From Bacteroidales bacterium UBA3290 (GTDB lineage: Bacteria > Bacteroidota > Bacteroidia > Bacteroidales > UBA932): a DNA stretch of 64,000 bases. Within the stretch, counting starts at the first letter, position 1. Each line of letters opens with the position of its first letter. Under the pieces are notes generated by a model. The model was not told where the DNA came from. It was given only the letters and a program-made list of their open reading frames with translations, and ran no database searches. Positions 16,268-22,655 of this stretch are shown here, piece after piece. Position numbers and translations under genes: made by a program. The DNA lies in assembly GCA_002361615.1 (NCBI GenBank), contig DETK01000019.1:38782-102781 (forward strand). Direction: 5' to 3'.

Positions 16268-17739
16268 ACGGCAGCTCTTCTTTTCTGAACCACAAATATA
16301 ACAAATGCAATGGCAATATAGAGCAGCACGAAGGCAGAATGTACGAGGATTTTTGTCCAGACACCCATCTCAGGGAGCAGCATGCTCAGGCCCCATACGC
16401 CCAGACCAGCCGCTACCAGCAGAATCACCACGCCCCAATTATAGGGGATAGGATAATGCTTGCGGCCCAGCAGGGCGGTCAGCAGCAGCATCGTCACATA
16501 GCTGGCGATGTGGCCCCAGGCCGCCGCGTGGTATGAATAGCGCGGCATGAAGATGAGATTGACCACGATGGTGACGACCAGGCCCGCCAGCGTGATCCAC
16601 ACGGCGTAACCGGTCTTTTCGGAGAGTTTGTACCAGATATTGACGTTGAACAGGATGCCCGTAATCACATAGGCCATCAGCATGATGGGCGTGATGTCGA
16701 GACCTACGCGGAAGTCCTTGCCCAGCAGCAGGCCGATCTCATCCATAAAGAGCATCAGCACCACGAAGCCGAACATGCAGAAGGCCGTGAAATAGTTCAG
16801 GACCTTGGCATACGTCTGCTTGCTGTCTTTCTCGCGCTCGCGCTGGAAGAAGAAAGGCTCCGCCGCATAGCGGAACATCTGAACGAAGAGCTGCATGATG
16901 ACGGCCAGCTTCACCGCGGCCTGATAGACACCCAGGTCGGCGCGCCAATTCACCGGATCGGCATTGACGAAGCGCATCAGAACGCGATCGAGCACGTCGT
17001 TCATGATGCCCGGGAGGCCGGCGATCATCAGCGGGAGCGAATAGACCAGCAGCCGGCCGATCAGCTTGCGGTCGAGCTGGAAAGAAAGCTTCAGCAGCTC
17101 GGGCGCGATCAGCACGAGGCAGACGATGCAGCTGACCAGGATGGCGAAAATCGGATAGGTGAAGTCGGGGGTCGAACTGACGAAACGCGTGAGCCAGAGG
17201 CTGGAACCTGCCGCGAAGCGTTTGGCCATCACCAGGTAGAGCCACAGGTTCACCGCCACTTCGGTAAGGATCTTGACGGTCTTGATGACGGCAAACTTGA
17301 GGGCCTTGTGCTCGTGACGCAGCTTGGCGAAAAGGATGGCCGTCGTACAGTCGATGGCCAGGATCAGGCCGCAGTACACGATCATGTTCCGGAATCCCGG
17401 ATAGCCCATGGCCGTGGAGATGTCGCCCGAGAAGGCGATCATGCAGGCCAGGAACAGGGCGCAGATACCGGATACCGTGACGAACGCGTTGGAAAACACT
17501 TTCCCGGGATCGGCACCTTCCTTGCTGGCGTAGCGGAAGCAGCCCGTTTCCAGACCCAGCGTCAGCACCACCTGGAGCATGGCGATGTAGGCCATGAATT
17601 CAGATACTACACCATATTGCGCCTGTGTGAGGACGCGCGTATAAAGCGGGACGAGTGCAAAGTTGATGACCCGGGCCAGGATGGTACTCAGTCCATAGAT
17701 GGCGGTTTCGCCGGCGAGTTGTTTGAGGGGATTTGCCAC
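16264..17739 (-). CDS. Polysaccharide flippase (Wzx/MVF-like, MATE-type fold)
   Basis: Multi-pass inner-membrane protein of 491 residues with about 12-14 hydrophobic segments. The N-terminus (LKQLAGETAIYGLSTILARV) is typical of the oligosaccharide flippase family: short amphipathic helix, then the first membrane span with a conserved Arg. It probably moves a lipid-linked glycan across the inner membrane; the substrate cannot be read from sequence. Joined to murF and dut, which could suggest a cell-wall precursor, but Bacteroidetes often place a Wzx-like gene here. Starts the flippase-dut-murF operon. Confidence 0.85.
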   Translation of the reverse strand: MANPLKQLAGETAIYGLSTILARVINFALVPLYTRVLTQAQYGVVSEFMAYIAMLQVVLTLGLETGCFRYASKEGADPGKVFSNAFVTVSGICALFLACMIAFSGDISTAMGYPGFRNMIVYCGLILAIDCTTAILFAKLRHEHKALKFAVIKTVKILTEVAVNLWLYLVMAKRFAAGSSLWLTRFVSSTPDFTYPIFAILVSCIVCLVLIAPELLKLSFQLDRKLIGRLLVYSLPLMIAGLPGIMNDVLDRVLMRFVNADPVNWRADLGVYQAAVKLAVIMQLFVQMFRYAAEPFFFQREREKDSKQTYAKVLNYFTAFCMFGFVVLMLFMDEIGLLLGKDFRVGLDITPIMLMAYVITGILFNVNIWYKLSEKTGYAVWITLAGLVVTIVVNLIFMPRYSYHAAAWGHIASYVTMLLLTALLGRKHYPIPYNWGVVILLVAAGLGVWGLSMLLPEMGVWTKILVHSAFVLLYIAIAFVIFVVQKRRAAV

Positions 17740-17758
17740 GAGTGTCGTGTTTGTCTTA

Positions 17759-17766
17759 CAAAAATA
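17759..17766 (-). promoter_or_regulatory. -7 element for flippase-dut-murF
   Basis: Minus-strand TATTTTTG (17766-17759) lies 20 bases before the flippase ATG. No -33 at standard spacing. Confidence 0.4.
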
Positions 17767-17778
17767 AGAAATATTCGT

Positions 17779-17786
17779 TAAATTTG
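17779..17786 (+). promoter_or_regulatory. -7 element for the cyclophilin gene
   Basis: TAAATTTG lies 37 bases before the cyclophilin ATG. The nearest TTTG (17750-17753) is 25 bases away, longer than the standard 19. Confidence 0.45.
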
Positions 17787-17802
17787 GGCTGCGAAAAACA
17801 GA

Positions 17803-17816
17803 TATAAACGTTTATA
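17803..17816. promoter_or_regulatory. Perfect 14-bp palindrome in the cyclophilin 5' UTR
   Basis: TATAAACGTTTATA is a perfect palindrome just after the predicted transcription start and 7 bases before the ATG. The core TAAACGTTTA recurs in related form in the repeats at 51302-51353. It could be an operator; no binding protein is known. Confidence 0.4.
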
Positions 17817-17822
17817 CACGTC

Positions 17823-18521
17823 ATGAAACGCCTATGCATCTATATCCTTGCGGCCCTGGTCCTGTTTGCGGCCTGCAAGAAGCCCGACAACCCGCAACCT
17901 GCTGAAGGCACGGAGGAAACAACCACGGAACAAACCCCTGAAACGAACAATCCGACAACCACCACTATGAACGAACAACCTGCTGCCCCCGCCGACAAAT
18001 GGGCGGAACTCGGCGAAGAGCCGATGCTCAAGATCAAGACCACCGACGGCACGATGACCGTCAAGCTGTATGCGGAAACCCCGCTGCACCGCGACAACTT
18101 CGTGAAACTGGCCCGCAGCGGCTTCTACAACGGCCTGCTGTTCCACCGGATCATCAAAGGCTTCATGATCCAGGGCGGTGATCCCTTCACCAAGGACTCC
18201 ACCAAGATCGCACAGTTCGGCACCGGCGGCCCCGGCTACACCATCCCGGCCGAAATCGTAGCAGGCAAGACGCACAAGAAAGGCGCCCTGGCGGCCGCCC
18301 GTCGCGGCGACCAGGTCAATCCGGCCAAGGAATCGTCCGGCTCGCAGTTCTACATCGTCCAGGATGAAGAAGGCTGCAAGCATCTCGACGGCGAATACAC
18401 CATCTTCGGCGAAGTGGTCGACGGCTTGACCGTCATCGACAAGATCGCCTCCGAACGCACCGACATGCGCGACCGCCCGATCCGCAAAGTGGAAATCATT
18501 TCGATAACACCTGCCGAATAA
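17823..18521 (+). CDS. Cyclophilin-type peptidyl-prolyl isomerase lipoprotein
   Basis: Proline isomerase acting outside the inner membrane. 232 residues: lipoprotein signal with lipobox FAAC (Cys18), a Thr/Glu/Pro-rich linker (about 20-55), then a complete cyclophilin domain. Active-site motifs are GLLFHRIIKGFMIQGGDP and SSGSQFYIVQ. The domain ends EVVDGLTVIDKIASERTDMR, typical of bacterial cyclophilins. Transcribed alone; its stop is followed 14 bases later by copy 2 of the sigma-54-like element, which could also end its mRNA. Confidence 0.93.
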   Translation: MKRLCIYILAALVLFAACKKPDNPQPAEGTEETTTEQTPETNNPTTTTMNEQPAAPADKWAELGEEPMLKIKTTDGTMTVKLYAETPLHRDNFVKLARSGFYNGLLFHRIIKGFMIQGGDPFTKDSTKIAQFGTGGPGYTIPAEIVAGKTHKKGALAAARRGDQVNPAKESSGSQFYIVQDEEGCKHLDGEYTIFGEVVDGLTVIDKIASERTDMRDRPIRKVEIISITPAE

Positions 18522-18540
18522 TTTTTACTGCTGCCCGACT

Positions 18541-18558
18541 TTGGCACACCCTTTGCTT
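18541..18558 (+). promoter_or_regulatory. Sigma-54-like promoter, copy 2
   Basis: TTGGCACACCCTTTGCTT, TGGCAC at 18542-18547 and TTGC at 18553-18556, identical to copy 1 and to the RpoN consensus. Confidence 0.6.
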
Positions 18559-18567
18559 AACCTATCA

Positions 18568-18647
18568 TCGAATAGTTTTTTCATAGGTTAAGTTTTTAGG
18601 TTAAAAGGAACAGGCGCCCTCCTTGGAAAAGGAGAGCGCCTTTTTCT
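18568..18647 (+). ncRNA. Candidate sigma-54-driven small RNA, copy 2
   Basis: Predicted transcript of about 80 nt from near 18568 to the T-tract at 18641-18647. The 74 bases 18536-18609 are identical to copy 1 (13359-13286 on the other strand). The terminator stem differs in sequence but keeps the same outer 6 bp, the same C/A mismatch and a paired inner stem. It lies between the cyclophilin gene (same direction) and the convergent flavin-reductase-like gene. As with copy 1, read-through from the upstream gene would make it a 3' UTR element. Target unknown. Confidence 0.6.
18612..18647 (+). terminator. Rho-independent terminator of small-RNA copy 2
   Basis: AGGCGC (18612-18617) pairs with GCGCCT (18636-18641); C18618/A18635 is mismatched; CTCCTT (18619-18624) pairs with AAGGAG (18629-18634); loop GGAA; T-tract follows. 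Confidence 0.85.
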
Positions 18648-18668
18648 ATGCTATCTTCTGCCAGGAAG

Positions 18669-19256
18669 TTACTTCTTCCAGACGTGGAGGATTTCGCCGA
18701 TATACATATAGTGGATGCCCAGGCCGGACCGTTCGTACCACTCGCGTTGTTCCTGCGGGAGAAGGTCCGCGTCGAATTGCTGCGCATAGATCTTCTTGCA
18801 CTCGATGGCAAGATCCGCTTCGGCATAGATCGGATTGCCCAGTTCCGTGAATTCCACCGTCAGGCCGGCACCGGCTACCTTGTCTTCATTCCGGCCGGAG
18901 GCTCTGCCCAGATAACTCAGCTGAGGCCGCATCGATTCCGGGAAGTGCGTTACCGTGAAATAGTCGTTCTCTTCCATAAACTGGTGCGTGTACCGGCTGG
19001 TCGAGACATAGACGATGAAAACGGGTTTGTTCCACAGTTCCCCGATCGTACCCCAGGAGATGGTCATCAGATTCATCTTCCCTTCCTTGCCCGCCGAAAC
19101 CTCCAGCCAGTCCCGGTCGATCATCTGGAGCGGATTCAACGTGATTTCGGTCGGTTCTATTTCCTGCCAGGGTTTCGCCTGGACGTCCTTGAGGACTTCT
19201 TTACCGCAACTCATAAGCAATGCCATTGAAAGGATAAAAAGGATAATCTTGTTCAT
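18669..19256 (-). CDS. Secreted flavin-reductase-like lipoprotein
   Basis: About 195 residues from ATG 19254-19256 (MNKIILFILSMALLMSC), with a lipobox LMSC, so the protein is predicted to be a periplasmic or surface lipoprotein. The rest fits the flavin reductase-like (split-barrel FMN-binding) family: MNLMTISWGTIGELWNKPVF, then VYVSTSRYTHQFMEENDYFT and THFPESMRPQLSYLGRASGR. Family members are usually cytoplasmic, so export is odd. Flavin-dependent extracytoplasmic redox is possible, but the partner is unknown. It stands downstream of cutC with a 47-base gap. Confidence 0.75.
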   Translation of the reverse strand: MNKIILFILSMALLMSCGKEVLKDVQAKPWQEIEPTEITLNPLQMIDRDWLEVSAGKEGKMNLMTISWGTIGELWNKPVFIVYVSTSRYTHQFMEENDYFTVTHFPESMRPQLSYLGRASGRNEDKVAGAGLTVEFTELGNPIYAEADLAIECKKIYAQQFDADLLPQEQREWYERSGLGIHYMYIGEILHVWKK

Positions 19257-19303
19257 ATTGAATGGGTTAATCACCCGCTAAGATAGCTATTATTTCTTGA
19301 AAA

Positions 19304-20167
19304 CTAAGGGATAGCCGTGCCATGGAATTCGGGGGCGGAGGTGGCGGCGGCCAAGGCAGTGAGATTATCGGGGCGGACGCCGCTGCCGGGCATGATGATC
19401 AGACGGTCGCCGGCGTGACGGACCAGGCGGGCAATCAGTTCCTTCCCCTCCCAGGCAGTGGGTGCCATCCCCGAAGTCAGCAGGCGGGTGCAAAGGAGCG
19501 AGATGATTTTATCGACAGCTTTGAAAGGATCTTCGCTGCAGACATCGAAGGCGCGGTGGAAGGTCACGGAGAGCGGGCCGGCGGCGGCGACCAGCCGCCG
19601 CATGGCCGGCAGGTCGATGGCGCCATCGGGCGTCAGCGCCCCGACGACCACGCCGGCGACACCAGCCGACCGGCAGAAGGCGATGTCCGACTCCATCTGG
19701 CTCACAGCCTCTTCGTCGTAGACGAAATCCAGGGCGGAAAAACCACCCAGGGAGAGGTGAGATGCCCGGTCAGGCCGAGCATGACGGTCGGGGTCAAGCC
19801 TGGCATGACGGGCGAAGGCTGGCCGGGAAGGATGTCCGGAGGCTGGCCGGGAGCCGGAGGCAGGGCGTATGAGGACATTTACGGGGATCGAGAGTCGGGC
19901 GACGATTTCGCGGATTAAGTCGCGGGGCGGGGTGAGACCTCCGACGGAGAGGTCGGTGCAGAGTTCGATGCGGTCTGCGCCGCGCGCCTCGGCGGCAAGA
20001 GCTTCGTCGAGGGTCGTGCAGCACGACTCGACAAGGAGAGATTCCCGGTCAAGCCGGGAATGACGGGCGGAGGCTGGCTGGGCTTGGCGTTCAAAGTCGC
20101 GCCAGAAGGCTTCATCATCGTCGATCCTGGGGTAACGCTGGGCAAAGCCGGGAACGAGCGAACTCAT
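19304..20167 (-). CDS. cutC: CutC-family protein invaded by palindromic repeats, possibly degenerating
   Basis: CutC is a TIM-barrel protein once linked to copper homeostasis. The core is clear: EALAAEARGADRIELCTDLS, then VGGLTPPRDLIREI, IPVNVLIRP, TFHRAFDVCSEDPFKAVDKI, and GSGVRPDNLTAL. Three oddities: the start at ATG 20165-20167 (overlapping the upstream stop as ATGA) adds about 45 residues unlike CutC, ending in a repeat-encoded ARHSRLDRES; about 44 residues, also repeat-encoded (ARHARLDPDRHARPDRASHL), separate IPVNVLIRP from DFVYDEEAV, which are nearly adjacent in other CutC proteins; and the protein stops right after EFHGTAIP, where relatives continue. The frame is open, so it may be expressed, but function is doubtful. 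Confidence 0.8.
   Translation of the reverse strand: MSSLVPGFAQRYPRIDDDEAFWRDFERQAQPASARHSRLDRESLLVESCCTTLDEALAAEARGADRIELCTDLSVGGLTPPRDLIREIVARLSIPVNVLIRPASGSRPASGHPSRPAFARHARLDPDRHARPDRASHLSLGGFSALDFVYDEEAVSQMESDIAFCRSAGVAGVVVGALTPDGAIDLPAMRRLVAAAGPLSVTFHRAFDVCSEDPFKAVDKIISLLCTRLLTSGMAPTAWEGKELIARLVRHAGDRLIIMPGSGVRPDNLTALAAATSAPEFHGTAIP
19761..19812. repeat. Two degenerate palindromic repeats inside cutC
   Basis: GATGCCCGGTCAGGCCGAGC (from 19761) and a second copy with GGTCAAGCCTGGCATGACGG (from 19792) are diverged members of the GATTCCCGGTCAAGCC family. They account for most of the extra segment in CutC. Confidence 0.7.
20040..20066. repeat. Palindromic repeat near the cutC 5' end
   Basis: GATTCCCGGTCAAGCCGGGA followed by ATGACGG; the palindrome arms are TTCCCGG and CCGGGAA around TCAAG. 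In the cutC frame it encodes ARHSRLDRES. It matches the copies at 45858 and 47317. Confidence 0.85.
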
Positions 20168-22521
20168 AGCTGCGAAAGAACGCGTTTGAGATCTTCGGCC
20201 AGGGAGGTGTTGTAGCCCTGCGAGAAATAGACGATACGGCCGAAGCTGTCGCAAACGGTGATTACCGGTTTCTGGCGGGATTCGCTCTTGCACCCGGCGC
20301 ACAACATCTCGAGGATCGAGCCGTCGGCATCGTCGACCGGAACCAGTTTCGACAGCCGCCCCAGGGAATCGTCCTTAGAAGAGGCCATCGCACGACCGAC
20401 AGCAGGGCCTGCCATCAGCAGGGGCCTTCCCCATTGCTCCAGCACGGGAACCAACGTCTCCAGCTGACGGACGGCATGGCTTGTCGGTTCATCGCGGTCG
20501 CCCAGCACAGCCAACAGATAGTAGCCGCGGCCGGTCTGCGGCAGGAAACGGTCGGCATCCATCGTGCCCAACACCGAAATCCGGTCGTCGGCGCTGCGCA
20601 TCACCAGCGGGACCTGTGTGACGGCATTGGGACTGACCGTGAAGAATTCCGTGTGCGAGAGCACGCTGCCGTCAGCCAGACGCGTGCCGCTTGTAAGCAT
20701 GTAACACCCGACTTCCACTTCCAGCGGGAAAACCGTATCCCAGGGATTATGGTCGGAATCTTCGCCGACGGTGCACAGTTCCGTCTTGCGATACGACTCG
20801 CCGGACGATCCGCCAGGGACAAGGGAAGACAGTGTAAAATGATAGTAATACTCCGGTGTTCCCGACCCCTCATACTGGACGTCCACCTTTCCTTTCGCAA
20901 TCCTTTCGTCTTCAATCAAAGTCGGCGTTTCTCCAGATTCAAGGGCAGCTTTTTCATACAAATCTGCCTCGGCCTGACCTGTCAGCGGATCGAGACGGGC
21001 TTCCAGCCCATTGGCGCGGCACAGCGCGACAAAGAAGATATCGCGGTTCATTCGGTCGGCCTTGCGGCTGAGCATGACGTCTGCCGGCGCCATCCGCAGC
21101 CCTTGCGGGTTGCGCTGCGCATCGACTTCGATGTTCTTTCCGATCCATTCGGCCACTTCCTTGCGGGATTTCAGATCGAGACTGGCCAGCGCGCTGAAAT
21201 AGGGCTTGAGCGGTTCCAGGTCCACCCTCGGACAATCGCGAAGCGGGTTGAACACGCCATCTATATGCGCATAGGCATCTTCCAGCACGTCAAGCGTCAC
21301 GTCGCCGCGGTCCTTTTCAGAGAGCGAGGCGAGGAGCGCGTGTGCATTCGCATCGTCGTGCGCCGCCAGGAAGGCATCGATAACGGCCGCGTTGCCTTTG
21401 GGCCGTGCATCACGCAACGAATCTTCGTAGCGCAGACGCTCTGCATTGCGGGCCACTTCCTCGTCGGTAGCGCCCGAAGGCAGCGGGTTCTCGGCCGGCG
21501 GTACGATATCCAGATCGATGGCACAACGCTCTCCGACGGTATGGTCAAGCGTCACCGTCACCGCTTCCCCATCGATTACGGCCAGACCGAAGCGGTCGCC
21601 TTTTGAAGCCCATGCCACCATATCTCCCAGCCCCATATCGAGCGCAGCCTGTCCTTTCCGGTCGGTCTGATAACTGGCCACCGTGTAATACTCGGCGTAA
21701 TTATAGATCTTGAACTCCACGTGGGCTCCGGCGACGGGCTTGCCTTTCTCATCCGCCACCGTCACCACACTCCGACGGGCAGGAACATACCCCCGGATCA
21801 CATTGATTTCCGTGTAACAAGGTGTACGCCGGATCACATCCTCGTCGCCGTGATAATCTCCGAAAACCTTGGTATGAAGAATCATAGCACGGGAAACAGG
21901 CCCCGTGAACCAGGCCATGTTGAGCCGCGGCTCCGGCTCGCAGGCGCCCATAAACTGCCATTTGCCGTCTACATAGACCTCCACCCAGGCGTGATTGTCG
22001 TCGGTATGGGCCCAGCGCGGCGTATAGACCTGCCGGGCGGGAATCCCGGCGGCGCGCAACGCCGCCACCGCCAGCACGGATTCCTCGCCGCAGCGCCCCA
22101 CACCGCGCTGGATAGTCTGCAACGGCGAAGACGTCCGACCGTCTGAAGGCTGATACGTGGCCATCTCGTGGCACCAGTGATTGATCTCCAGCGCCGCCTC
22201 CCCGATCGTCATCCCCTGCACACGGGCACAAAGCGTATCGGCATACAACGTCCGGAAGTCGTCGAGCGGCTCGTTGTTGACACGCAGCGGCAGGACGAAA
22301 TGCCGGAACTCCCGCTCGGGAATGTCCCAGCCCATCCGTTCGCGAACCTCGAGCGTCTTGTCGACATTAGCTTCCCAATAGGTGTAGGGATGGGCCGCCA
22401 AGTCGGGATGCGGCATATAGGCATACAGGAAATCGATGTACCCGTCCGCTTCGCCTTTCGGCTCGCTCCCGCAGGCTGCCAGCACCAGGACGAAGACCCC
22501 CAGCGCCTGCAACGGAAGCAT
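20164..22521 (-). CDS. Transglutaminase-domain lipoprotein
   Basis: From ATG 22519-22521 (MLPLQALGVFVLVLAAC), a lipoprotein signal with lipobox LAAC; 785 residues. The transglutaminase-like catalytic triad is visible in GRCGEESVLAVAALRAAGIP (Cys) and TDDNHAWVEVYVDGKWQFMG (His), with the acidic partner probably in GACEPEP. Downstream are beta-rich segments (an Ig-like VTVADEKGKPVAGAHVEF) and a second papain-like region. The C-terminus has a Cys pair (MLCAGCKS) followed by KPVITVCDSFGRIVYFSQGY, recalling a thioredoxin-like fold. Family members in Bacteroidetes accompany peptide or glycan degradation. Located between GH92 and cutC; the cutC start overlaps its stop. Confidence 0.8.
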   Translation of the reverse strand: MLPLQALGVFVLVLAACGSEPKGEADGYIDFLYAYMPHPDLAAHPYTYWEANVDKTLEVRERMGWDIPEREFRHFVLPLRVNNEPLDDFRTLYADTLCARVQGMTIGEAALEINHWCHEMATYQPSDGRTSSPLQTIQRGVGRCGEESVLAVAALRAAGIPARQVYTPRWAHTDDNHAWVEVYVDGKWQFMGACEPEPRLNMAWFTGPVSRAMILHTKVFGDYHGDEDVIRRTPCYTEINVIRGYVPARRSVVTVADEKGKPVAGAHVEFKIYNYAEYYTVASYQTDRKGQAALDMGLGDMVAWASKGDRFGLAVIDGEAVTVTLDHTVGERCAIDLDIVPPAENPLPSGATDEEVARNAERLRYEDSLRDARPKGNAAVIDAFLAAHDDANAHALLASLSEKDRGDVTLDVLEDAYAHIDGVFNPLRDCPRVDLEPLKPYFSALASLDLKSRKEVAEWIGKNIEVDAQRNPQGLRMAPADVMLSRKADRMNRDIFFVALCRANGLEARLDPLTGQAEADLYEKAALESGETPTLIEDERIAKGKVDVQYEGSGTPEYYYHFTLSSLVPGGSSGESYRKTELCTVGEDSDHNPWDTVFPLEVEVGCYMLTSGTRLADGSVLSHTEFFTVSPNAVTQVPLVMRSADDRISVLGTMDADRFLPQTGRGYYLLAVLGDRDEPTSHAVRQLETLVPVLEQWGRPLLMAGPAVGRAMASSKDDSLGRLSKLVPVDDADGSILEMLCAGCKSESRQKPVITVCDSFGRIVYFSQGYNTSLAEDLKRVLSQL

Positions 22522-22542
22522 CAGTGAATGAAGGAGTTGCCG

Positions 22543-22577
22543 AAACCGATCCCCCCGCTTTTGAGGGGGATCAGTTT
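22543..22577. repeat. 13-bp inverted repeat upstream of the transglutaminase gene
   Basis: GATCCCCC (22548-22555) and GGGGGATC (22565-22572), extended by AAAC/GTTT to 13-bp arms with one mismatch and a 9-base loop. No T-tract follows on the minus strand, so it is not an obvious terminator; it may be a repeat remnant or a UTR stem. The 134-base gap 22522-22655 holds nothing else. Confidence 0.6.
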
Positions 22578-22655
22578 CTGTAATAAACTGATTGACAAGT
22601 GTGTACATTGCAGCGGAAAGAGGGGGAAAAGAGGGTATGGACTGTCGGGACTGTG

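Noticed and set aside
13241..18650. A transposon carrying rimM, rpsP, murF, dut and the cyclophilin gene between inverted repeats
   Set aside because: The genes between are ordinary housekeeping genes in normal operons, there is no transposase between the copies, and the copies end in terminators pointing outwards; two separate copies of a small element fit better.
20164..22521. Transglutaminase gene starting at 22608
   Set aside because: The extra N-terminal residues cross the GATCCCCC inverted repeat and would place a hydrophilic stretch before the lipoprotein signal; MLPLQALGVF at 22521 gives a proper signal peptide.
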